This document shows, in pieces, positions 56,914 to 64,000 of a DNA stretch of 64,000 nt. The first letter of the stretch is position 1. Each line of letters starts with the position of its first letter. The notes under the pieces were generated by a model. It did not search any database and was not told the DNA's origin. It worked only from the letters and a program-made list of their open reading frames with translations. Origin of the DNA: JAEUIG01 sp046349775 (GTDB lineage Bacteria; Planctomycetota; Planctomycetia; Planctomycetales; Planctomycetaceae); assembly GCA_046349775.1 (NCBI GenBank), contig JAXMBS010000027.1, forward strand, positions 1 through 64,000. Reading direction: 5' to 3'. The position numbers were made by a program, and so were the translations under genes.

Positions 56914-58335
56914 ATGCTCCGCCTGGTCGCCGAACGACGACTCTCCAACGGGACGCTGACCCGGTCGGAATTTCTGCGGCTCGGAGGGATCAGTGCGGTT
57001 GCAACATTGGGCGCTGCGCAGCGGACTTTCGGGTCGGAATCGTCGGTGTTGTCGGTCCCGCGCGCGAAGTCGGTCATCATCGTCTTCGCCAGCGGCGGAC
57101 AGAGCCAGTTCGAGACGTGGGATCCCAAGCCCGACGCGCCGGCGGAGGTTCGTGGAGAGTTCGGCTCGATTGCAACTGCAATACCCGGGACGTTCGTTTG
57201 CGAACACCTGCCGCAGCTCGCGACACTGGCGGACCGGTATGCCCTCGTCAAGTCGATGTCGCATCTGGACGTCGATCATGGGTCGGCCGTCTATCTCACG
57301 CTCACCGGGCAATACCACCAGCGGATCAGCTCGAACCCGCCGCCGCGCCCGACCGATCTGCCGTCGGTGCTCTCGGTCTTCAAACGCGTGCGGCCGGACG
57401 CCGGCACAGTCGCACCGGCGATTGAGATCAACGGGCCGGCGATCGTCGCGCCGCAGGAAATCGCCGCAGGCCAGTTCGGCGGCCTGCTGGGGCGCGAGTT
57501 CGATCCGCTGATCGTGGGGAATGTGAATGAGGAGACGATCGCCGTGCCGGGTTTGGGGTTGCAGCCGGACGTCGCGACCGTCCGCATCCAGGAGCGGCAG
57601 CGGCTGCTTTCGGCAGTTGATGATTTCGTCCGGGCCGGTGCGGCCGGCCCCGGCAGCGTCAGCGGACAGTACCGCAAGGCGTTCGAACTGCTCGATGATC
57701 CGCGCACACGTGAGGCGTTCGACCTGTCGGCCGAGCCGGGGCACGTCCGTGAGCGGTACGGCCGGAACCGATCAGGCCAGGCCTGCCTGCTGGCGCGCCG
57801 GCTGGCGCAGGCGGGTGTGCCGCTGATCACGGTCGTGTTGAACCATCACAGTCGTGGCCAGGACCTGCATCCCGAAGACGCGGACGCCTACGGCTGGGAC
57901 ACGCACAACGACATCTTCTATGCGATGCGGCGGCACCTGCTGCCGCGGTTCGACCAGACACTGTCGGCGCTGCTGGAGGACCTGGCCGCCCGCGACATGC
58001 TCGACGACACACTCGTCGTCTGCATGGGGGAATTCGGCCGCGCGCCGACTGTCGCCCTCGAACGCAGCTTTGCCGGCACCAGCCCCGGGCGTAAGCACTG
58101 GGCCGCCGTGTACTCGATCATGCTGGCTGGCGCCGGCGTCGCCGGTGGCAAGGTGATCGGCCGGACCGATCGTCACGGCGCGTATCCGACCGGCGAGAGT
58201 TTCGGCCCGTGGGACGTCGCGGCTACGGTCTTCGCGGCGCTAGGGGTCGATCCCGCGGGCCACTACGTCGACGCCCTCCAGCGGCCGTTTGTCATCTCGC
58301 CTGGCCGGCCGATGACGGCGCTGTACGGCGGTTAG
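56914..58335 (+). CDS. DUF1501 Tat-exported protein, copy 2
   Basis: A 473-residue paralogue of the gene just upstream, 132 bases away. The Tat-like leader is LTRSEFLRLGGISAVATLG, with only one Arg of the usual pair. Motifs are VIIVFASGGQSQFETWDPKP, VKSMSHLDVDHGSAVYLTL, DAYGWDTHNDIFYAMRRHLL and CMGEFGRAPTVALERSFAG. The same order as in copy 1 shows a common fold, but overall divergence is high, so this is not a recent duplication. The substrate is unknown. Confidence 0.9.
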   Translation: MLRLVAERRLSNGTLTRSEFLRLGGISAVATLGAAQRTFGSESSVLSVPRAKSVIIVFASGGQSQFETWDPKPDAPAEVRGEFGSIATAIPGTFVCEHLPQLATLADRYALVKSMSHLDVDHGSAVYLTLTGQYHQRISSNPPPRPTDLPSVLSVFKRVRPDAGTVAPAIEINGPAIVAPQEIAAGQFGGLLGREFDPLIVGNVNEETIAVPGLGLQPDVATVRIQERQRLLSAVDDFVRAGAAGPGSVSGQYRKAFELLDDPRTREAFDLSAEPGHVRERYGRNRSGQACLLARRLAQAGVPLITVVLNHHSRGQDLHPEDADAYGWDTHNDIFYAMRRHLLPRFDQTLSALLEDLAARDMLDDTLVVCMGEFGRAPTVALERSFAGTSPGRKHWAAVYSIMLAGAGVAGGKVIGRTDRHGAYPTGESFGPWDVAATVFAALGVDPAGHYVDALQRPFVISPGRPMTALYGG

Positions 58336-58406
58336 GGGGTTGCTCCTGCAGCCGGGAGGCTGCATCGCTCGATTCTTGGGAGTGGATCTAGTGGCACGGT
58401 GGCGTG

Positions 58407-58904
58407 CTACGATCCGGCCACGAACGTCGCGTAATAGAACCACAATCCGGTGACCGACGTCAGCGTCAGGTCGACGGCCGACGCCCAGCCGAGCGTCTTG
58501 TGCAGCCCGCTGTGCAGTCCGGGCGTGGGTGGATCAGGGAACCGCTTGAGCGCGAGCGCGAGCGTCGTTCCCCACAAAAACGGCGTACTGATTGCGAACA
58601 CCAGGTGCGTGTACAGCAGGCGTTCCGAGCGGGCGAGCTCCGCTTCGCTGCGACGCGGTTCGGCGGGATTCTTGTTGACGATGTTCTTCCAGCCGCCGTG
58701 CAGTCGCATGTCGATCTCGAATGCGCCAACTGCAATCAGCAGGATAGCGGCCAGCGCCAATTGCAACCGCTTGTGCAGCCCGTAATTGCGCTGCACTTTT
58801 ACGACGTACAGGCTGTACAGCAGCAGCGGCACCAGCAGGACCAGCGCACAGACGACGACGTCCAGCATGAACGATGCGTCGTTCCCGAGAAATCCATTTT
58901 TCAT
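58407..58904 (-). CDS. DUF420 membrane protein
   Basis: A 165-residue membrane protein with four or five helices. It begins MLDVVVCALVLLVPLLLYSL, followed by NYGLHKRLQLALAAILLIAV with the conserved HK pair, YTHLVFAISTPFLWGTTLAL and HKTLGWASAVDLTLTSVTGL. The DUF420 pattern of spaced His residues suggests heme or copper association, and such genes often neighbour cytochrome oxidase assembly genes. None is seen here. It is divergent from kdsB. Confidence 0.87.
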   Translation of the reverse strand: MKNGFLGNDASFMLDVVVCALVLLVPLLLYSLYVVKVQRNYGLHKRLQLALAAILLIAVGAFEIDMRLHGGWKNIVNKNPAEPRRSEAELARSERLLYTHLVFAISTPFLWGTTLALALKRFPDPPTPGLHSGLHKTLGWASAVDLTLTSVTGLWFYYATFVAGS

Positions 58905-58916
58905 GGGGCGGATTAT

Positions 58917-58952
58917 GGAGAGTCGAGAGCGGAGAGTCGAGAGCGGAGAGCC
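58917..58952. repeat. 14-bp tandem repeat upstream of DUF420
   Basis: The unit GGAGAGTCGAGAGC occurs at 58917-58930 and 58931-58944, and again partly as GGAGAGCC. It lies 13 bases from the DUF420 start, in the divergent space to kdsB. Confidence 0.65.
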
Positions 58953-59079
58953 ATTGGTCGATCGTCGACGGCAAGGTGGCAAGGGCGTCTTAGCCGTGGA
59001 ACCATTTCACCACTCACCAAACGACCAAACCACCCGCCCGTCCGTAGAAGACTCCCGTTCCGTTACGTAAACTTCCCGC

Positions 59080-59871
59080 ATGACTCACGGACGAATCTAC
59101 GGCATCATCCCGGCGCGGCTGCAGTCGTCGCGCCTGGCGCGCAAGATGCTTCTGGCCGAGACCGGCAAGCCGCTCTTGCAGCACACATGGGAAGCGGCTT
59201 CCCGGGCCACCGCCCTCAGCGAAATCATCATCGCGACCGACAGCCCTGAGATCGAAGAAGTCGCCCGCGGCTTCGGCGCCCGCGTGGAAATGACCGGCGA
59301 GCACGCCAGCGGATCGGACCGCATCGCCGAGGTCGTCCGCCGCTCGTGCGGCGACGCCGACATCATCGTCAATATCCAGGGAGATGAGCCGGAGGTCGAT
59401 CCTCAGGTCATCAACCGGCTGGCGATGGTGCTGACCGAGCGGCCGCAGTTCCCGATGGCCACGCTGGCGACGCCGATCGTCAGCCGCGCGATACTCGACG
59501 ACCGCTCGAACGTCAAATGTGTCCGCTCCCCGGACGGCCGCGCGTTGTACTTCAGCCGGCTGGCCATCCCGTTCGCCTGGCGAGACGCGCCGGAAAATTA
59601 CGCAGCGACTGAAGAAGAAGGCGAGTCGCGTCTGTTGGAATCGCCGTGGCTGCTGCACCTGGGCCTGTACGCGTATCGCCGCGAGTTTCTGCTGGCGTTC
59701 ACGCAGATGCCCCCGTCGCGCCTCGAAAAACTGGAGAGTCTGGAGCAATTGCGCGTGCTCGAAGCCGGGGCCGACATTTACGTCGAACTCATCGCGCACC
59801 GCTCGGTTGGCATCGATACTCCTGAGGACTATGCTCGGTTTGTGGAACGGCAGCGAAGGCGCGCACACTAG
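59080..59871 (+). CDS. kdsB: 3-deoxy-manno-octulosonate cytidylyltransferase
   Basis: A 263-residue CMP-Kdo synthetase. Motifs are IYGIIPARLQSSRLARKML (nucleotide-binding PAR-x-S-x-RLxxK), EIIIATDSPEIEEVARGFG, the signature HASGSDRIAEV, IIVNIQGDEPEVDPQVINRL and FSRLAIPFAWRD, with the late LHLGLYAYRREFL. It activates Kdo for lipopolysaccharide inner-core synthesis, which supports a Gram-negative-type outer membrane. The following gene is pyrG, which makes the CTP it uses, a pairing also known from Chlamydia. Its TAG stop lies inside a dispersed inverted repeat. Confidence 0.95.
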   Translation: MTHGRIYGIIPARLQSSRLARKMLLAETGKPLLQHTWEAASRATALSEIIIATDSPEIEEVARGFGARVEMTGEHASGSDRIAEVVRRSCGDADIIVNIQGDEPEVDPQVINRLAMVLTERPQFPMATLATPIVSRAILDDRSNVKCVRSPDGRALYFSRLAIPFAWRDAPENYAATEEEGESRLLESPWLLHLGLYAYRREFLLAFTQMPPSRLEKLESLEQLRVLEAGADIYVELIAHRSVGIDTPEDYARFVERQRRRAH

Positions 59872-59924
59872 CCGCGCCCGTCAGGAAGCGGTGACGGTTT
59901 CGCTCCCTTACGGTCGCGGCTGGT
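59867..59924. repeat. Inverted repeat, ACTAGCCGCG family, copy 2 (contains the kdsB stop)
   Basis: The left arm is 59867-59890 (begins ACTAGCCGCGCCCGTCAGGA). The right arm is 59901-59924 (begins CGCTCCCTTACGGTCGCGG). They pair at 20 of 24 positions. The same arm core occurs at 49276. The TAG that ends kdsB is part of the left arm, so the gene's 3' end was set by this element. Confidence 0.75.
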
Positions 59925-59966
59925 CATTTAAGATCACTGAGGACCGATAACCGATAACCCCCTCGC

Positions 59967-61589
59967 ATGACCAAACACATCTTCGTGACCGGCGGCGTCG
60001 TGAGCTCACTCGGCAAGGGGCTTACGTCGGCATCCGTCGGCCTGCTGCTGGAGCGGCGCGGCCTCAACGTGCGGTTGCAGAAGCTCGACCCTTACATCAA
60101 CGTCGATCCGGGCACTATGAGCCCGTATCAGCACGGCGAGGTGTACGTGCTCGACGACGGCGCCGAGACCGACCTCGACCTCGGCCACTACGAGCGGTTC
60201 ACCAACAGTCCGCTCTCCCGCAAAAGCAACTACACCACCGGCCGCATCTATCGCAGCGTGATCGACAAGGAACGTCGCGGCGAATACCTGGGCGGCACGG
60301 TGCAGGTCGTCCCGCACGTGACCGACGAAATTAAATCCGCGATCCTCGACCTGGCGGAGCCGGATGTTGACGTGGTCATCACCGAACTCGGCGGGACCGT
60401 CGGCGACATCGAGGGACTTCCGTTCCTGGAAGCCATCCGCCAGATTCCGCTGGATATCGGCCGGCAGAACTGCCTGTTCATCCATCTCACGCTCGTGCCG
60501 TATCTCAAGGCGGCCCGCGAGGCAAAGACCAAGCCGACACAGCACAGCGTCGGGCAGCTCAGGCAGATCGGTATTCAGCCCGACATCCTGATCTGTCGGA
60601 CCGAGCGGCCGATGGGGCGCGACCACGCCGAAAAGATCGCCCTGTTCTGCAACGTCGAGAAACAGGCGGTCATCGAAGAGATCGACAAGGAGTTTTCGAT
60701 CTACGAAGTGCCGCTGGGGCTGGCCGAGAACAAGCTCGACCGGCTGATTATCGAAAAGCTGGGCCTGAAGGCGGGCGAGCTCAAGCTCGATGACTGGCGC
60801 GAGCTGATGCAGCGCATCCGTAATCCCGACCACGAAGTGACAATCGCCGTCGTCGGCAAGTACATCGATCACCGCGACGCGTACAAGTCGATCTATGAAG
60901 CTCTCGACCACGCCGGGTTTGCACACAACGCGCGCATCCTGGTCAAGCGGATCGAAGCGGAAGACATCGAAACGCAGGGCCCGGAGCAGCTCCTTGGCGG
61001 CATCGACGGCCTGCTGGTGCCGGGCGGATTCGGTTACCGGGGCATCGAGGGGAAGATCAAGGCGATCCAGTACGCCCGCGAGTGCGAGATTCCGTACTTC
61101 GGCATCTGCCTGGGGATGCAGACGGCGCTCATCGAATTTGCCCGCAATGTCCTGGGTCTGAAAGACGCCAACAGCAGTGAGTTCGCGGCCGATACCTCGC
61201 ACCCGGTGGTCTGCATGCTCGAAGAGCAGCGGACGATCAGCGACAAGGGGGGCACGATGCGGCTCGGCGCTCAGCCGTGCATCATTCAGGAGGATAGCCG
61301 CGCCTACGGGTGCTACAGCTCAGCCCGAGTGATGGAGCGGCACCGACACCGCTACGAGTACAATCCGGAGTACCGCGAGCGGTTCGAGGATGCGGGGCTG
61401 ACCGCCACCGGCCTCAATCCGACCGGCAACCTGGCGGAGATCATCGAAATTCCCAGCCATCCGTGGTTCCTGGCCGTGCAGTTCCACCCGGAGTTCAAGT
61501 CGAAGCCACACCAGCCGCACCCGCTGTTTCACGGTTTCGTCGAGGCGGCGCTGCAGTACCAGTCGCAGCGCGGCCGGGCGATGGTGTAG
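59967..61589 (+). CDS. pyrG: CTP synthase
   Basis: A 540-residue enzyme of normal length. The synthetase domain opens TKHIFVTGGVVSSLGKGLT and has LDPYINVDPGTMSPYQHGEV and TELGGTVGDIEGLPFLEAIR. The C-terminal glutaminase domain has the nucleophile motif FGICLGMQTALIEFARNVL and ends with the His-Glu pair in FLAVQFHPEFKSKP. It aminates UTP to CTP with glutamine and ATP. It is 95 bases after kdsB, and an 8-bp CCGATAAC tandem stands just before its start. Confidence 0.97.
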   Translation: MTKHIFVTGGVVSSLGKGLTSASVGLLLERRGLNVRLQKLDPYINVDPGTMSPYQHGEVYVLDDGAETDLDLGHYERFTNSPLSRKSNYTTGRIYRSVIDKERRGEYLGGTVQVVPHVTDEIKSAILDLAEPDVDVVITELGGTVGDIEGLPFLEAIRQIPLDIGRQNCLFIHLTLVPYLKAAREAKTKPTQHSVGQLRQIGIQPDILICRTERPMGRDHAEKIALFCNVEKQAVIEEIDKEFSIYEVPLGLAENKLDRLIIEKLGLKAGELKLDDWRELMQRIRNPDHEVTIAVVGKYIDHRDAYKSIYEALDHAGFAHNARILVKRIEAEDIETQGPEQLLGGIDGLLVPGGFGYRGIEGKIKAIQYARECEIPYFGICLGMQTALIEFARNVLGLKDANSSEFAADTSHPVVCMLEEQRTISDKGGTMRLGAQPCIIQEDSRAYGCYSSARVMERHRHRYEYNPEYRERFEDAGLTATGLNPTGNLAEIIEIPSHPWFLAVQFHPEFKSKPHQPHPLFHGFVEAALQYQSQRGRAMV

Positions 61590-61607
61590 TCGCGAATTGA
61601 CGATGAC

Positions 61608-61654
61608 CGATGGTCGATGGGCAAGAGGAAGACGTCTATCGACCATCGACCATC
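61608..61654. repeat. Inverted repeat at the truB start
   Basis: The left arm CGATGGTCGATGG (61608-61620) pairs with the complementary ATCGACCATC-type words at 61638-61654. The truB ATG (61617) lies in the left arm and the first residues of TruB are coded across the repeat. Confidence 0.5.
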
Positions 61655-62559
61655 CGCTTCAGCCCATTTTGGCCTGCTCAATATCGCCAAGCCTGCAGGA
61701 CTGACCTCGCGGGACGTGGTGGACCGCATCCAGCGGCTCGTCAGGCCGGCGAAGGCCGGGCATGCGGGGACGCTCGATCCGCTGGCGACGGGCGTGTTGA
61801 TCATGTGCGTGGGCAAGGCCACGCGACTGGTGCCGCGCATTCAGGAGTTGCGAAAGACCTACCACGCGACGTTTTTGCTCGGCCAGACGAGCAACACCAA
61901 CGACGTCGAGGGGATGGTCGTCGAATTCCCGGGCGCGACGCGGCCGACATCGGATGAAGTCCTCGCCGCGCTGCCAGGATTCGTCGGACGGATCGAGCAG
62001 CGGCCGCCCGCTTACTCGGCCGTGCGGGTCGGCGGCCGCCAGGGCCTACAAACTGGCACGGCAGGGACACGACGTGGAAGTAGCCCCTCGACCGGTAGAC
62101 GTCTACCGGATCGATCTCCGCGGACTACGCTGCCCCGAACTGGTGCTGGAGATTGAATGCGGGACCGGGACGTACATTCGATCGATCGGGCGCGATCTGG
62201 GTGACTCTCTTCGCTGCGGCGTGATGAGCGCTTGGAGCGGACCGCGATCGGGCCGTTCACCGTCGACTCGGCCGTGCCGGTCGAGGAGGTGACGCGCGAT
62301 CACTGTCGAGTTCCTGTTACCGCCAACGGCCTCAGTCCCGGAGCTGCCGCAGCTGGTTGTGAACGCCACGGATGCTGCGGCGGCGACGAATGGACGAAGC
62401 GTCGCGTTGAATCATGTCGACACATCGGGAGGGCGAGGCTCCTGCCCGGCCGCGAACGCTGAGACAGCCGTCCTCAACGAGTCGGGCGTATTGATTGCGT
62501 TCGCCGTGATCGACGGCGACCGGCTTTCGCCGAAGATGGTGTTCGCGTCGCAGGACTGA
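61617..62559 (+). pseudogene. truB: tRNA pseudouridine(55) synthase (frameshifted, with repeat insertion)
   Basis: About 310 residues over three frames. The N-terminal part is GLLNIAKPAGLTSRDVVDRI, AKAGHAGTLDPLATGVLIMC (catalytic Asp in GTLDPLA) and RPPAYSAVRVGGR. A shift near 62040 leads to YKLARQGHDVEVAPRPVDVY and CGTGTYIRSIGRDLG. Shifts near 62225 and 62300 lead to the C-terminal tail, ending at TGA 62559. It converts U55 to pseudouridine in tRNA. Within the tail the in-frame piece SGGRGSCPAAN is encoded by a dispersed repeat (62426-62446). The N-terminal 11 residues are coded by another repeat. Confidence 0.85.
62426..62446 (-). repeat. Short dispersed repeat (AGASPSR core), copy 2, inside truB
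   Basis: The minus strand of this stretch equals 24013-24033 with one difference. On the minus strand it encodes RAGASPSR. On the plus strand it is read as part of TruB. Confidence 0.6.
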
Positions 62560-62665
62560 GCGAACGCACCAACGCGGTTGCCGAAGCAGCCGCCGGGCTG
62601 GCAAGAAGGCCCGCAGTCGGTTGTGCGGCACGGCCAGGAGACCGTGCCACAACCGGCCAATCGAC

Positions 62666-64000
62666 CTATTCCAGTCGTACGGCGTTGGGGATCACCAGCG
62701 GCTTGGCCTCGCGCGGCGGCAGCGGCGGCGGTTCGTCGAACAGACCCTGCGGTGCGTCGGCGCCGTCCGGATGGGCTTCGTCGATCAGCACCGGGGCGGC
62801 GAGTTCGGCCTTGCGATCGGAGAGCGGCGGGGCAGTTGGCGCCCCTCGGACTGCAGCGACTGCAGGCGGATCGTCGGTTCCGGATTGACGGCCGTTTCGT
62901 CTCAGGCTTCGGCGGATCAGCAACCAATTGCGGTTCCGGCATCGGCGTGGGCTGCGGAGCGACCCGTTCGCGGTACAGCACGAGGGAATGCACGGAATGG
63001 TACAGTGCGCCGGGTTCGGCCCCTTCCCGCGCGTGCTGAATCAGGTCGCGGCTGAGAGTTTCGATCCCTCGCCGGACCCAGTACTCATTCAGCCGGTGCG
63101 CCGGCAAGGCGGCCATCAGCCACTCCAGCATGTGGCCGGAGGATTTGATCCGCGTGACGAATTCATCGCTCTGCTCCTGCGCGGCGAAGAATTTCGTTGA
63201 GAACGAACCGTCCTGATTCTGCATGCTCCGCGCCGCCGCAATGTACTGCTGCAGCTTCTGATCGGCCTGCAACCAGGCGCCGTACGCACGACCGTGCTTC
63301 TGGATATAGGCGTTTCGCGCAAGCGACAGAGCAAACAGCAGGTGACACCCGCCGCAGGGCGCATGCAGGACATCGTGATACTTGCCGTTCGGCAGCGTCA
63401 GCGACTGCACCAGCCGTTCCATGCTCCACGGCTCGCCCGCCTGATTGACCCAAGTGGCGTCCGGTTCCAGGTATCGCGACAAGAACCACAGCGTCCAAGT
63501 GGTCTCGCCCTCTTCGCTGGTTGTCAACTGGGCATGGTTGACCATGTCCTGCATCGTGACGACCTGGTTGTCCTTGATGACAAACTTGTGATCGAGGGGC
63601 AAGTTGCACATCGTCAGGATGGCGAGCGACTGATTGACGTGCCCTTCGAAGTGATACGGCGTCCCGTTGTAGGGGTGCGCCCGACCACCGTAGACCGTCT
63701 TCTCGAACCAAGGGTCGCCGTGAAACGTCGCCGCGTTCGAAATGAAATCGATCGCGGCAATCTTGCCGGTCTTGGTTTTGAGCTGATAGGCGGTGCGGTA
63801 CGCCAGGATGCCGTGCAGGATCTGCCACGGCGTATGCTGGTCGACGTCCAGAAACCGCGATTCGTTGATGCGGATCGCCTCATTAACCAGCACAACCAGC
63901 GGATCGTTATTGACATTCGCCGGCTGGGCGTTGCCCCGATTGGGGAGCGCGGCGAATCGATCGGCGGCCGAGGCCATGCTGCCGCACATCAGCAGGCCGA
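62666..64000 (-). CDS. Secreted hypothetical protein, N-terminus cut by the window edge
   Basis: At least 440 residues. The frame is open to the window edge; the visible start LLMCGSMASAADRFAALPN looks like the end of a signal peptide. The body is largely alpha-helical with LDVDQHTPWQILHGILAYRT, GTPYHFEGHVNQSLAILTM, GETTWTLWFLSRYL, HAPCGGCHLLFALSLARNAY and QNQDGSFSTKFF. Repeated H/W/G motifs suggest an alpha-alpha toroid, as in terpenoid-cyclase-like or glycan lyase folds, but I do not recognise the family. A frameshift near 62880 leads to a Pro/Asp-rich tail ending at 62666 (PLVIPNAVRLE). Reading on in the original frame to 62412 gives an implausible Arg-rich tail. Confidence 0.7.

Noticed and set aside
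58917..58952. Possible phage attachment or iteron site
   Set aside because: Only 2.5 units of 14 bp, with no integrase, tRNA or replication gene nearby.
60006..61202. 398-codon open frame antisense to pyrG
   Set aside because: It mirrors the codon structure of a certain gene in GC-rich DNA and shows no family motif.

Overview
The window is most likely a chromosomal stretch from a GC-rich planctomycete (Planctomycetales, Planctomycetaceae-like). It carries a DUF1559 pilin-like protein, two DUF1501 Tat proteins, a PVC-type CxxCH heme protein, an FG-GAP protein, a sialate O-acetylesterase, an M13 peptidase, a transmembrane Ser/Thr kinase, and a kdsB-pyrG pair. I found no tRNA, rRNA, CRISPR array, transposase or phage gene.

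Layout. 0.5-2.3 kb: FixL/FixJ-like two-component pair. 2.5-5 kb: DUF1559 protein and a CPA2 antiporter. 5.4-10 kb (minus strand): hydroxypyruvate isomerase-like and ThuA proteins, a HAD-IIA phosphatase and a TolC-type channel. 10.5-18.7 kb (plus strand): two small secreted Cys-containing proteins, then a Cus/Czc-type adaptor and RND pump; with the divergent TolC gene these make a heavy-metal efflux locus. 19.3-25.7 kb: PQQ-propeller/LRR protein, M13 peptidase, membrane kinase. 26.1-31.8 kb (minus strand): a tight six-gene operon (DCC protein, FAD oxidoreductase, DUF1365, cyclopropane-fatty-acid synthase, a CFA-like methyltransferase, DUF1295). A CarH/LitR-like B12-binding regulator is divergent from it, followed by a cytochrome P450. 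This looks like a light- or singlet-oxygen-responsive membrane-lipid modification module and is the most interesting functional system here. 34.9-43.1 kb: Nat-type ABC exporter with a CPBP protease part, secreted and TPR lipoproteins, another ABC-2 permease and a GlnQ-like ATPase. 43.5-53.2 kb: methyltransferase, sialate esterase, PVC heme protein, fructose-bisphosphatase, D-2-hydroxyacid dehydrogenase, FG-GAP protein. 53.4-64 kb: alpha/beta hydrolase, amidohydrolase, two DUF1501 proteins, DUF420, kdsB, pyrG, truB, and a secreted protein cut by the window edge.

Two patterns cut across the genes. First, frameshifts are strongly clustered (12.9-18.7, 19.5-21, 37.2-38, 46.7-49.1, 49.7-51.4, 62-62.9 kb), while other genes of more than 1.5 kb are perfectly open. 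Protein similarity is kept on both sides of each shift, and several are single-base losses. Local sequence error is therefore at least as likely as real gene decay. Second, many intergenic spaces hold imperfect inverted repeats of recognisable families. One supplies the kdsB stop codon and another short element lies inside the truB reading frame. A 19-bp direct repeat stands upstream of both halves of the metal-efflux locus.
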